A stretch of DNA of 40,945 bases, taken from the NCBI GenBank assembly GCA_021199305.1, contig JAJQIH010000034.1, positions 1-40,945 on the forward strand, in the 5' to 3' direction. The position numbers and the translations under genes are program-made. Every line of letters starts with the position of its first letter. Position 1 is the stretch's first letter. The notes beneath the pieces were generated by a model. The model was given only the letters and a program-made list of their open reading frames with translations. It made no database searches and had not been told where the DNA came from. The DNA comes from Ruminococcus sp. GTDB lineage: Bacteria > Bacillota > Clostridia > Oscillospirales > Ruminococcaceae. Positions 1 to 9,400 of the stretch are shown here, piece after piece.

Positions 1-618
1 ATATTTGGAGTTGTTTTTCTTCTTTTTCTGTCAACTATCTATTGTAACATAACATAAAATTGTGCACTTTGAGAGTGGCGGCGGCGGGAGATTTTTTTGA
101 TTGAGCGGCAGCTTCGTCTTAACAATTTGTTATCAATTAGCGGGCAGTTATTTTACCCAAAGTACATGATTTGTTCACAATTTCGCCCGAAATTCAAAAA
201 AGAACAGTAATTTTTTGATAACAAGTGCAAAATCTCAAGTTTTAAACAAAATCTGTTGAAAACTTTGTTTAAAACCCCGAACGAGGGTAATTTTTGTTTA
301 AAACTCTGTTGAAACCTTTGAAAAAAGCCTGTATTTTTCGGCGTTTTTCAATTTCAAAATTTTAAACGTACAAAAAATCGTTCTTGTTTTTCGTGAAATT
401 TCGTCAGTTTTTATGAACAAATTATTAACGAAATCGACCTGTACCAAATTGTAACCGCCAAAAGCGAGTTTTCAATCGGTTTTCAAAAAGGTGCTTTCGA
501 TTTAACAAAAAAATCTGTCGAAAAAAGGACTCAAAAATTGCAATTTGGTTACACCGCAAAAAAGCTGTCAAATTATGGCTTTTTTACACGGTTTACGTAC
601 CAAAAATTCCCCTTGAGC
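1..618. other. Gene-free AT-rich region with degenerate repeats
   Basis: About 600 bases with no open reading frame I would accept. It is rich in A/T tracts and contains three related segments at 241-267, 297-320 and about 501-528. Each begins TTTAA(A) and contains CTGTTGAAA or CTGTCGAAA; the first two share CTGTTGAAAACTTTG (253-267) and CTGTTGAAACCTTTG (306-320). I see no clear DnaA-box cluster, RNA gene or CRISPR pattern. Its function is unknown; it could include the downstream end of a neighbouring transcription unit and a leader for a gene lying to the left. Confidence 0.5.
558..585 (-). terminator. Possible weak terminator after the DUF6062-like gene
   Basis: AAAAAAGC (558-565) pairs with GCTTTTTT (578-585) around a 12-base loop, about 33 bases past the stop of the minus-strand gene ending at 619. 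The stem has only two G-C pairs, so it is weak. The sequence is symmetrical and could act in either direction. Confidence 0.3.
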
Positions 619-1302
619 TTATCTCGTCGTCAGAAATCTGATTGCACGCTCGATGGAATCCCTTGAGTTTCCCCAGTCTGCATCCTTGCCCGTATTTCTG
701 TAGTCGTACATATTGCAGTAGTGTGAAACGTCCTCGATCAGACCCGTCAGACCCTTTTTGACAAGACGTTCGCACTCGGTTACAAACTGCTTGCGGTACT
801 TTTTGTCCAGCTCCGTTTCGCTTACCGACACCAGCATATCATAATGATTTACGCAGATAAACTCCTGCCGCTCAAACATATCCCTGAACTCCTTGCTTTG
901 AGCGTACATATCAAAAACCGTCTGCATAAGCCTTGACATTCCCCACTCAATCTTCGAGCAGACAAAGCAGTCGTTGTTGACGGCGGTCACCTTTTTCTGC
1001 TTGGCATTCAGGCCCTCAAAAATACTCCTCTTTGAGAAAATACTCTTGTCAAGCTCCATCAGGTGAGACTGAAGCATCAAAGCGAGCGACAGCCTGTTTT
1101 TCTGCGCAAGCATTTTATCAAAGTGAGTTTTGCAAAAGCCCTGCTTATTGGTTTCAATTCTTACATCAGGCTCCATCATAGCCGAACCCATTATGTATTC
1201 AACAGCTCGGTCCTCAAGCATATCTCTCATCCGACATATCGGACAGCCTTCCTCCGGTTCAAAAATATCGGTTATTGGTATTGTAAGTATACTTTCTCTC
1301 AT
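619..1302 (-). CDS. DUF6062-like protein with duplicated Cys/His motifs
   Basis: A 227-residue soluble protein of unknown function that I recognise as resembling the DUF6062 family. It has no signal peptide or membrane segment. Two similar modules are visible: C20-x2-C23 followed by C57-x2-H60, and C112-x2-C115 followed by C150-x2-H153. The gaps between the pairs are 33 and 34 residues, which suggests an internal duplication with two metal sites, probably zinc; metal binding is inferred. The start at 1302 was chosen because the well-placed ribosome binding site AGGAG lies just upstream, whereas an in-frame extension to 1395 would run through the promoter at 1344-1372. It appears to be transcribed alone, between two terminators. 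No substrate or partner can be named. Confidence 0.8.
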   Translation of the reverse strand: MRESILTIPITDIFEPEEGCPICRMRDMLEDRAVEYIMGSAMMEPDVRIETNKQGFCKTHFDKMLAQKNRLSLALMLQSHLMELDKSIFSKRSIFEGLNAKQKKVTAVNNDCFVCSKIEWGMSRLMQTVFDMYAQSKEFRDMFERQEFICVNHYDMLVSVSETELDKKYRKQFVTECERLVKKGLTGLIEDVSHYCNMYDYRNTGKDADWGNSRDSIERAIRFLTTR

Positions 1303-1343
1303 AGCTTTTTTCTCCTGAATGGTTTTGGTATATTCTTTAAAAC

Positions 1344-1372
1344 ATTGTACCACAAAACATATATTTTCGCAA
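1344..1372 (-). promoter_or_regulatory. Sigma-A-type promoter for the DUF6062-like gene
   Basis: On the minus strand, TTGCGA (1372-1367) is followed after 17 bases by TACAAT (1349-1344), preceded by TGG as in an extended -10. It lies about 40 bases before the chosen start and abuts the T-run of the upstream terminator. Confidence 0.6.
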
Positions 1373-1373
1373 C

Positions 1374-1399
1374 AAAAAAGGCGGTGTCGTTTCACCGCC
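1374..1399 (-). terminator. Intrinsic terminator of the 188-aa membrane protein gene
   Basis: On the minus strand GGCGGTG pairs with CACCGCC around a six-base loop (1399-1380), followed directly by six T (1379-1374). It lies six bases after the stop of the gene ending at 1405. Confidence 0.85.
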
Positions 1400-1404
1400 C
1401 GAGT

Positions 1405-1971
1405 TTAAAATACCAGACCCTTATCATTTTCAAACGCTTTTTCCGGTGGCTCGTCTACGGCGACGCAGCCGACAAAAAAGCTTTCCCGAACAAGTCTGAT
1501 GAGCAAAACGCCTGAGCTTAAACACAAAAGCAAAGCCGAGAGCGCCGATGCCCATTCTATTCCCTCTTTGAACAAGAACATAAACAGCTGCTCACTTTCA
1601 AGCGACAGCATATTCTGGTAGCTTCCAGCATTGTAATTGTACCTGACGACCGCAAGCGACAGAATAAGCATTATGAGCGATAGCGAAAAGACAAGCGACA
1701 GTTCCACTCCGCCGAGCCGCTTTACCTTGTACGAGCTTATTTGCGCTATCAGGAAAAGTATTGCCAGAACAAGCAATAAAATCGCCTTGCTATAGCTTTC
1801 AAAAAAGTCGTAAGCGCTGTCGGTTACAACAAAGCCTGTATTTTTTGAAAACAGCAAGGAATAGGTATACCGCCCGATATATTCGCTTGCAACGGCGGCG
1901 GCTGAGATCAGCAATGCCGCAACGCACAGAGTTATAGGAGCGCCCGACGAATGAGTTAGCTTCTTTTTCAT
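1405..1971 (-). CDS. Four-helix membrane protein of unknown function
   Basis: A 188-residue protein I cannot assign to a named family. It shows about four hydrophobic segments, near residues 12-30, 62-80, 90-110 and 137-160, with a loop of about 30 residues between the first two and a short acidic tail (DEPPEKAFENDKG). There is no enzymatic motif. The start at 1971 has a good ribosome binding site (AAGGGGG, 8 bases upstream). It has its own candidate promoter (2027-2055) whose transcript would begin at the terminator hairpin of the upstream yfhO-like gene. A strong terminator follows the stop. The promoter arrangement suggests separate transcription, possibly with some read-through from the YfhO operon. 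Confidence 0.75.
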   Translation of the reverse strand: MKKKLTHSSGAPITLCVAALLISAAAVASEYIGRYTYSLLFSKNTGFVVTDSAYDFFESYSKAILLLVLAILFLIAQISSYKVKRLGGVELSLVFSLSLIMLILSLAVVRYNYNAGSYQNMLSLESEQLFMFLFKEGIEWASALSALLLCLSSGVLLIRLVRESFFVGCVAVDEPPEKAFENDKGLVF

Positions 1972-1988
1972 AAAAATACCCCCTTGAA

Positions 1989-2025
1989 AACAGAAAAACA
2001 GAGGAACGAAATTGTCCTCTGTTTT
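1989..2025 (-). terminator. Terminator of the YfhO/GT2 operon
   Basis: An 11-bp perfect stem (2025-2015 with 2005-1995) with a 9-base loop is followed on the minus strand by a T-rich tract. It lies about 45 bases after the stop at 2071. It also falls at the very 5' end of any transcript started from the promoter at 2027-2055. Confidence 0.8.
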
Positions 2026-2026
2026 A

Positions 2027-2055
2027 ATGATAGAAAATTGTTTTCAGCTTGTCAA
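2027..2055 (-). promoter_or_regulatory. Promoter for the 188-aa membrane protein gene
   Basis: On the minus strand a consensus TTGACA (2055-2050) is separated by 17 bases from TATCAT (2032-2027). Transcription would start within the first bases of the terminator hairpin at 1995-2025. The gene start is about 55 bases further on. Confidence 0.6.
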
Positions 2056-2070
2056 CGGTGAAAAATAAGT

Positions 2071-4941
2071 CTATTTGTCACCTTTTAGCTTTTTATGAAT
2101 TTTGTTATACAGCACTCCGTCCTTGTACTGAAGTATAAATATCACGACGCAAATCAGCACTCCGAGAATTGACACAAGAATCGAGAAGATATAGTAGCTT
2201 GGCATAAAGGTCATAGTTATTGTATGCTCGCCCTCCGACAGCTTTATAGCTATCAGAGAATCGTCAACTGCCTTCTGAGCGGTTACCTTTTCGCCGTCCA
2301 CCTCGATGTTCCAGCCCTCCTCGTAAGGAATGGTTGTCAGGAGCACCTGACCCTCCTTGGCGGTAACAGTTCCGCTAAGGCTTCGGGCGGTATAATCTGT
2401 AATTTCAAGCGAGTTTTCGCTGAGCGTTTGCGCCGCCTGCTCAAATGCGTCCTTGTCTAACGTGTAAAAACAGGGCGCCTTCCAATAGGCTTCGGTAATA
2501 ACGGTAATTCTAACTCTTATCTGATCGCCGCTTTCAAACTCGCCAATGGTAAGTATTCCGTAATCGTCGCCTTCAAAGTATGAACCCGCAAAGTTCATCG
2601 AAGGCTCGCCGCCGGTTTCTTCTATTGCGGCATTATATTCGTCCTCGTCGTAATACCAGATGTTGCACTTTCTCTCATAGCCTGTAGGCAGGTACATATA
2701 AAGCGGTCCGTCCTCAGACATTGTAACAACATAATCTATATGGCACTCAGCTGAATCCTCCGACGCATAGTAATATCTTGACGTTCCGTCAGACATACCT
2801 TCAACGGCGAGGTTTACAGATCCTGCCTCCTCGTAAGCGAGCGGCGTGAGGTATTCCTCGTCCTCGCCGACTACTGCTGAAAGCAGATTGTTCTGATTTT
2901 CAAAAACATTGTCGTTTGAAAGGCTGAGAGTCAATACCGATTCGTCCGCCATATATGCGTAGCTTGAAGCGTAAGGATTTTCGTAAACTGAAACTGTGCC
3001 CTCTGTCGTTGTATCTGACGATGCGTCAACGACATTATATTCCTCGACCTTTTGATAAAGGGACGGGATAGTATCTATTCTTGTAGGAGCAGATGAGAAA
3101 ATGCCATCGCTTTTTGCCATAAGATATTTTATATCAAACAGCATATCATTTACATAAGTTGAACCGTTATAAACGGTATAATTTCCGCCGTAACCATATC
3201 CCAGCGAGTGAAGCATTAAAAGTGCCGGGGTATTCATAGTTGACGATGAATGTGAAATGCCAGCATAGCCCATACCGATAGGGTCGCAGACCGTTCTGAA
3301 GAAGGTCTTTTCCATTCGGTAAAGTCCGTCGTCGCTCTCCTGAATCTGATCAACTACGCTTCTCATTTCGGTCATATAATCCTCATAAGAGGTGTAGTCG
3401 CTGTACGCTACGTCGTCGTCAATCTTTTCAAGCGTATCGTACGAAACAAATCCCATTTCAAAGCAAACAACAGCGCAGAGTCCTATCTTGAGCAGGCTTT
3501 TAAGCTTCTCTGTTCCAGCCTTTTTAATTCCCGCAACGATAGCAAAATACGCCGCTATCATCACAAAGGAAAATAAAATTCCGCCCACTACATTTGCAGG
3601 CTCGCCATATTCGTCGGTGCCTGTCGAATAGGTTGTAAAAAAGCTTAAATCTCTCGATTCGGCATACACCAGAAAGGCGAATATTCCAACCATCGAGCCG
3701 CCGAGAGCTTTAAACGAAAAGCCTTCAAGGTCGTTAAAGGTTCTCGCCGCCATATAAATCAGCATAAATGACAGGACAAACGAGTAACGGTAGTTTAACC
3801 AGTTAGGCGCCTGCATTCCGTGCCAGAAAAGGTCGATTGGCGCAATATACATACTGGCGATTACAGCGGCGCAAACGATGCTTGTAAGAGCCTTTTCCTT
3901 CCAGCCGATTTTCTTGTTAAGATAATAAACGGGCAGCAGCAAAATTGTAAGCGTTCCCGAGAAAATCATCGGAAGTCCTTCGACATTTACAGTATCGTAA
4001 GTCATCGGGAAGAGCTTTGCGAAAAACTCTATAAGCTCAAACTGCGTTCTGAACGAAAAGTCCGCTTCGGAAAACTCAAACTTTCCAAGCGAAAGGCTTT
4101 TTACCACTGGCAAAAGCACAAACATAGCGCACATTATCGCTATGACGGTTGCGAGCGCAAATTTCAGAACCGAAAGAATTGTATCCCACAGATGAATCTT
4201 TTTGTTTCGTAAAAACAGGTAGGCAAAGAAGTATATACCTGTGAAAATTCCGACCATATAGCCGATATAAAAATGTGCTATAAACATCAGCGACAGAGGG
4301 ATTATAAAGTTTAAAAGCTTTCCTTCGTCGACAAGCTTTGACACACCGTAAATTATGAGCGGAAGATATATAAGTCCGTCTAACCACATCGGGTCCATAA
4401 GCTCGACTATCATATAGCTCATAAGAGCATAGCAAACCGAAAAGACCACAGTCGTTGAATTTTTTGCGCCAAAGGTTTTTCTCATGAAAAACGCCATAGT
4501 GACAGCAGCCGTTCCTATTTTCAAAAGCTGCATAATCTCTATTGCGCCGCACATCATCGTTCTTGGCAGCAGACAGACAATCAGCATAAACGGACTCGCC
4601 AGATAGTAGGCGAAGATTCCGAACATCTCGCCCGAAAGGTTTCGGTTAAAGCTGTATATAAAGCTTCCGTCGCCCCAGAAAGCATCTCTGAAGGCTTCGT
4701 AGTAGTAAACGTACTGTCCGTTTAAATCAAGCACCAAAACGGAGTTGTCGCCGTAAGGGTGAACCTTGAAAAATGCGTACACCAGATACATTATCAGAAA
4801 CGGAATTGCAAAACAGAGAAAGTAAATTCTCTTGTCGTAAATCCATTTTGACAATTTTTTGTGCTTTCTTGCGCCGAGCGAATTTTTCGGCGGAATAAGC
4901 TCTTTATTTATTTCGTCTAATTTAAGTGCAGAAGAATCCAT
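2071..4941 (-). CDS. YfhO family membrane glycosyltransferase-like protein (copy 1)
   Basis: A 956-residue polytopic membrane protein of the YfhO family. A first helix at about 39-58 is followed by an extracytoplasmic loop with D72 in LDLNGQY, the position where GT-C-type enzymes carry a catalytic acidic residue. About a dozen further helices reach residue 500. A large extracytoplasmic beta-rich domain spans about 500-915, then a single helix (about 918-940) and a short basic tail. In Bacillus subtilis, YfhO is thought to move sugars from undecaprenyl phosphate onto lipoteichoic acid with the GT2 enzyme CsbB. Here the stop of a CsbB-like gene lies two bases upstream of this start, which strongly suggests a joint function. 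The start at 4941 has a GGAG site. A terminator follows at 1989-2025. The acceptor polymer cannot be read from sequence. Confidence 0.85.
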   Translation of the reverse strand: MDSSALKLDEINKELIPPKNSLGARKHKKLSKWIYDKRIYFLCFAIPFLIMYLVYAFFKVHPYGDNSVLVLDLNGQYVYYYEAFRDAFWGDGSFIYSFNRNLSGEMFGIFAYYLASPFMLIVCLLPRTMMCGAIEIMQLLKIGTAAVTMAFFMRKTFGAKNSTTVVFSVCYALMSYMIVELMDPMWLDGLIYLPLIIYGVSKLVDEGKLLNFIIPLSLMFIAHFYIGYMVGIFTGIYFFAYLFLRNKKIHLWDTILSVLKFALATVIAIMCAMFVLLPVVKSLSLGKFEFSEADFSFRTQFELIEFFAKLFPMTYDTVNVEGLPMIFSGTLTILLLPVYYLNKKIGWKEKALTSIVCAAVIASMYIAPIDLFWHGMQAPNWLNYRYSFVLSFMLIYMAARTFNDLEGFSFKALGGSMVGIFAFLVYAESRDLSFFTTYSTGTDEYGEPANVVGGILFSFVMIAAYFAIVAGIKKAGTEKLKSLLKIGLCAVVCFEMGFVSYDTLEKIDDDVAYSDYTSYEDYMTEMRSVVDQIQESDDGLYRMEKTFFRTVCDPIGMGYAGISHSSSTMNTPALLMLHSLGYGYGGNYTVYNGSTYVNDMLFDIKYLMAKSDGIFSSAPTRIDTIPSLYQKVEEYNVVDASSDTTTEGTVSVYENPYASSYAYMADESVLTLSLSNDNVFENQNNLLSAVVGEDEEYLTPLAYEEAGSVNLAVEGMSDGTSRYYYASEDSAECHIDYVVTMSEDGPLYMYLPTGYERKCNIWYYDEDEYNAAIEETGGEPSMNFAGSYFEGDDYGILTIGEFESGDQIRVRITVITEAYWKAPCFYTLDKDAFEQAAQTLSENSLEITDYTARSLSGTVTAKEGQVLLTTIPYEEGWNIEVDGEKVTAQKAVDDSLIAIKLSEGEHTITMTFMPSYYIFSILVSILGVLICVVIFILQYKDGVLYNKIHKKLKGDK

Positions 4942-4943
4942 TT

Positions 4944-5879
4944 TTAATCTCCGTTTTTCTTGCTTGAGAGCCTGTCCCTTACTATGTATCTCGGTCGCTG
5001 TTTTATTTCCTCATATATCTTTGCAAGATAATGTCCTATTATTCCAAGGCTTATCATAATCATACTTCCAATAAACAAAAGCAGCAATATTACCGTTGTA
5101 AAGCCTGTTGCGGAATGTCCCATAAATTTCATCACGAGAGTTTGTATTCCTAGCACTACAGCGCAGATAAACATCAGGGCGCCTATTATCGTTACGAGCT
5201 GCAAGGGAGCTGATGTAAAGGCGGTAATTGAATTTATAGCGTACTTTATAAGGCTCTTTACACTCCACTTGGACTCTCCGTCAAAACGCTCCTGAACCTC
5301 AAAATAAACGGTTGCCGTGTTGTAGCCTACCCAGTTTGACATGGCTCTGAAAAAGGTAAGGCGCTCAGGCATTTCATTGAGCTGGTCTACTACCCTTCTG
5401 TCCAGAAGCTTAAAATCGGAAGCGTCCTTCATTTCAAGTCCCGACGCTTTTCTTATAAGCTTATAGAAGAGAAGCGAAAAGCACTTGTATATCGGGTTTT
5501 CCTTTCCCCTGTCAGCCTTTTTAGCTTCGACAATATCAATATCAGGATTGTTTTTCCAGATGTTATACATTTCAACAATGGTTTTCGGAGGATGCTGTAA
5601 ATCGCAGTCCATTAAAACGCAGGCGTCGCCCTTCGCTTCCTTCAGTCCTGCAAAAATTGCGCTCTCCTTTCCGAAGTTTCTCGAAAAGTTTATAGCGACT
5701 ATATTGTCCATACTCCGGGTAAGCTGAGTCAGCTTTTCCCACGTTTTGTCCTTTGAGCCGTCGTTTACAAACACAAGCTCGTAGTCTATTTTATTTTCCA
5801 TCATAATCTCGCTTACAACATTTGCGGTATTCTCAACATTACCCTCTTCGTTGTAGCTTGGAATTATAATCGACAGCAT
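4944..5879 (-). CDS. GT2 polyprenyl-phosphate glycosyltransferase (CsbB/GtrB/DPM1-like)
   Basis: A 311-residue family 2 glycosyltransferase that should transfer a sugar from a nucleotide sugar to undecaprenyl phosphate on the cytoplasmic face of the membrane. The GT-A domain occupies about 1-215, with N39-D40-G41 for nucleotide binding and the DxD-like metal motif D91-C-D93-L-Q-H-P-P. An SKWSVKSLI segment (203-211) precedes two membrane helices (about 226-250 and 262-285) and a basic tail. This is the architecture of CsbB and GtrB. It starts 20 bases after the 176-aa membrane protein gene with GGAGG eight bases upstream, and its stop is two bases from the start of yfhO copy 1. No GtrA-like flippase is recognisable in the operon. 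The donor sugar is unknown. Confidence 0.9.
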   Translation of the reverse strand: MLSIIIPSYNEEGNVENTANVVSEIMMENKIDYELVFVNDGSKDKTWEKLTQLTRSMDNIVAINFSRNFGKESAIFAGLKEAKGDACVLMDCDLQHPPKTIVEMYNIWKNNPDIDIVEAKKADRGKENPIYKCFSLLFYKLIRKASGLEMKDASDFKLLDRRVVDQLNEMPERLTFFRAMSNWVGYNTATVYFEVQERFDGESKWSVKSLIKYAINSITAFTSAPLQLVTIIGALMFICAVVLGIQTLVMKFMGHSATGFTTVILLLLFIGSMIMISLGIIGHYLAKIYEEIKQRPRYIVRDRLSSKKNGD

Positions 5880-5898
5880 TTTTTAGTCCTCCGTAAAA

Positions 5899-6429
5899 TC
5901 ACTTCAAATCGACGCTCTTCTGAGCCTTTCTTAAAAATATCAAAAACAGTACCTGTACAAACAAAAGCGTTATAACGATAACCTGCGTAATGGAAAGTCC
6001 TGCGCTTTCAGGCAGTATCGGAATTATAAATGCAGCTAACAGCAGATACAAAACCTCGAGTGCCAGAAGCGCAAGCCAGCATTTTTTTGCGGCGTTATAA
6101 TACGCCTTTTCCTTCATCCGCTCAGCAAGGCTTGTAAAGCAGTAAAGCGCAAATGTAAGGCAAACAAGCTTTAAGAGCGAATAGGAATATGAAATTATAT
6201 CCCCTGCTGTTTCTCCAAAAAACGCCCTTACCTCATAAAATACGCTGAAAACAAGCATTGCCGCTTCTGTAAGCTTTAAATAGCGAGCGTTTCTTATATA
6301 CCCTGAAAGCTTGACGGTCGCTATCAGCAACAGCACCCAGCCTAGCAGGTCTGGCAGAATGTCAATTTCATAAGAAGTGGCATTTAAGTCAAATAGTAAA
6401 AATATCAAAGAAGCAAACATCGGTCCCAT
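5899..6429 (-). CDS. 176-aa membrane protein of the YfhO operon
   Basis: A 176-residue hydrophobic protein that I cannot name. About five helices are visible: residues 3-17, 26-42, 55-72, 84-102 and 117-165 (the last stretch probably two). The N-terminal segment FDLNATSYEIDILPDLLGW recalls small clostridial membrane proteins without known function. It lies between yfhO copy 2 (30 bases upstream) and the GT2 gene (19 bases downstream), so it is almost certainly co-transcribed. Its size and topology would suit a small flippase or accessory subunit of the Und-P-sugar pathway, but that is inference from position, and I do not see the GtrA family signature. The ribosome binding site is weak (GGTGAT), and an in-frame ATG three codons in is an alternative start. 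Confidence 0.75.
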   Translation of the reverse strand: MGPMFASLIFLLFDLNATSYEIDILPDLLGWVLLLIATVKLSGYIRNARYLKLTEAAMLVFSVFYEVRAFFGETAGDIISYSYSLLKLVCLTFALYCFTSLAERMKEKAYYNAAKKCWLALLALEVLYLLLAAFIIPILPESAGLSITQVIVITLLFVQVLFLIFLRKAQKSVDLK

Positions 6430-6459
6430 TATATCACCACTTTACTTAAATTCTTAAAG

Positions 6460-9400
6460 CTACTGCTTGTCCTTGCTGTTTTTGTTGCTTACTATTTTGT
6501 CGGAAAACTCAAACTCGTCTGTATCAAGTCCCAGCTTCTGAGCCTTCAGCTTCTTTTTAAGCTGCTTTCTCGCAAGCTTCTCATTCCTTTTAGCTTCCTC
6601 CTGTAGCTTCTTTTCCTCTTCCGCCTGAAGCTTTTTCTCCTCAGGAGTCAAAACAATATCGTAAACTACCTTTTTGTTTTTCATTCTCCTTCGGTTAAGG
6701 AAAATTATAGCTATAAATGCCGCTAAGCAGATAATGCTTATAATAACTCCTGGAACAAATCCCTGCGGCGAATATTTAAGCTCGATTGTATGAGTTCCCT
6801 TTTCAAGCTCAATACCGAGCATACTTCCGCTTTGCTCCTTCTCGCCATCGTCATTTGTCGATGTATTGTTGCAAACAGGTACTGCCTCCTGCTCCTCGCC
6901 GTCAACATACACGCTCCAGCCCTCCTCGTAAGGAATTGAGGTATACATAATTCCGTCGATGTTTGCTGTTATTGTTCCTGTTATTTCAGTATCGCTCACG
7001 CTTTCAACATCAAGCGTTCCGTTTGACCGAAGCGTTTCGATTCCTGCGTCAAAAATGTCGCTGTCAAGCCTGTAAACACAGCTCATAAACGTACTTTGTG
7101 AAACAAGCTTTCCGTCGGTGGTTCCTGTAATTGTAACAGTATCTCCGGCGTTTAAATATCCAATCTGGCAGGCATAAGGCATAGTAGATTTAAGCGTCAG
7201 CGTCTGCGACGCATTGTCAGGGTTAGTAGAGGTAATTGTTATCGAGTCGATTTCGTTAAACTTAAACGAACCGTAATACTCTCCGTCCTGAGTTACTGTA
7301 TACTGAAGCGATATAGTAGAGCTGTCGCTGGTCGCTTCCGTATTGCTTACAAGCGCTACGTTTGTAAGTCTTACTCCAAAGCCTTCAATCACAAGTCCTG
7401 AGTTTAATATATCGTCGGTCATATCAATAGTAAACTGAACAGACTTTCCCTCTTCAAACTCAAAGTTTGTGATAGTTCTTCGAGAGGTGGTGTTGTTCTG
7501 ACTGTAATACTCGATGTTAGCGCCATCCGCCCAGGTCGCCTTGTCGTCCATATATTCAAAGGTTACCTGAATGCTCTTGTCCGCCGCATCGCTGAGCTCA
7601 TCAGCTGAAAGCTCAAAAATTGTTCCTGCGGCTACGCCGTCAACCTCCTTGTCGCTGTCGTTGAGAATTATATCCTCGCTGATAAGAGATACGCCCGTGC
7701 TTCCGCTTGTAGGCGCAAAGGTATGAAAGCCTGTGTTTTTCTCCTCGCTTGTAACCTCGCAATTTATACAGCCGTCGGTTCCTGTCATCGGCACATAGTA
7801 GAATATTGAGTTCTCGCTTCCTGTCATAGCCTTAAAGAGCTGATTCTGATAGTAAAACGGAATTGTCGATGTAACATCCATATCGGCAATATCGTCGTTA
7901 CACATAAAGCCAAGCGGCAGATAAGCGTTATTTTCGTAAATTGTTACGCCGTCTGCGCTGTCAACAAGCGTATTATACTGCGTGTCCAGAAGAGTACCGC
8001 TCTTACAGATAGTGTACTTCAGGTTCAGAATAGCGTTTGTAAACGGTGTCGTTGCGGCATAGTAGTATCTGTTTCCTGCCTGCGAAGCTAAAATTCCCAG
8101 ATTGTGCAAATATTGAGAGGTATCGCAGTTTATCATTGACGAGAACATTGATATTCCTCTGTATTGATAAAGTGCAGGGTCGTTTATAGTATAAGACTTG
8201 GACATTTCTATTCTATAGAAATCGTCGTCGCCAGACTCGTATTCGTCAAGAAGCTCCTCAACACCTTCGCCGCTTGAATAGTAGGTTGAATAGGTCGATG
8301 TGCCTACTGCTGTCGTTCCAGCGGTTACGTTTGCGTTAAGCTCAAACATCAGCGGGAAAATCATAATAAACGCTGCTGCCTTTGTATTGATAAAACGCAA
8401 AGCGATAAGAAGTATGCACGCCATATAGCATATTCCTAAAATCAGGTTCTTGTTGAAGGTTTCGTCGTCAACGTCCGCTTGCTTTGCAACAATCAAAACA
8501 GCTGCAAGTACGACGGCAGACCCCAGAACCATTATCCAATGCGCTCTATCCAGCTGTGTAAACGCCCGATAGGCTATCGTTAAAACTGCAAATGCAAAGA
8601 GGAAGGAAAATCTGAACGGAATCATATTTGTAAAGTGAAAACCGTTCCAGATATAATCGAGCACGTTAAAGTTTACGCTCAGAATCAGAAATCCGATTAT
8701 TACAGCGTCCACTATCTTTTCTCTTATTGAAATCTTGTTGCAGAGAATCGTTGCGCCAAGAACAACGATAGACAAAAATCCGCAATAAAGATTCGGCAGT
8801 CCTTCTTTATGAGATGGGGTCTGGAAAGCCAAAGTATTTGAAATCACGTTTGCAAACGTATCGTAAAGCTTGTAGGTTGTCGGGAAGGTTGAGTTTGCGG
8901 AATATGCGTGCTGCAGGGCGATATACGCCGGCAAAACCAAGATCGCCGTCATTCCAAGAGCAATGGCCGTAAACAGAGCGATCTGACCGAAGCGCTTGAA
9001 AAACATTTTAAAGCCTGGTCGCAAAATAATATTTGTCGCAATAAATACAAATATTACAAATACGCAAACGAAAAATCCGATGTAGAAATTTGAAAAGAAG
9101 GCTACTGCCAGGGAAATAACGTACATCTTGTATCTTCCCTCGCGGACAAGCGAATAGGTTCCTAAGAATACAAGCGGTGCAAGCGCTACCGTATCAAGCC
9201 ACATTACGTTCCAGTAATAACCCATAAAATATGCGCTGAGTGCATAAGGAATCGCAAACAAAACAATCGTAAAATCGTTTCGCTTGAAAACTCCACGCAG
9301 GAAAATTGACATAAACATTCCGGCGCAGCCTATTTTTATACAAACAAAGAGCGCTAAAAATTCACGCAGATGCTCGCTCGGCAGGAAAATTGTCAGGAAA

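Noticed and set aside
1-618. Replication origin
   Set aside because: Although AT-rich, it shows no clear cluster of DnaA boxes and no dnaA, dnaN or rep gene nearby.
1303-1395. N-terminal extension of the DUF6062-like protein
   Set aside because: The extension would cover the promoter at 1344-1372 and lacks a ribosome binding site; the ATG at 1302 has a good one.
1063-1515. 150-codon plus-strand frame
   Set aside because: It overlaps the DUF6062-like gene, its promoter, a strong terminator and the next gene on the other strand.
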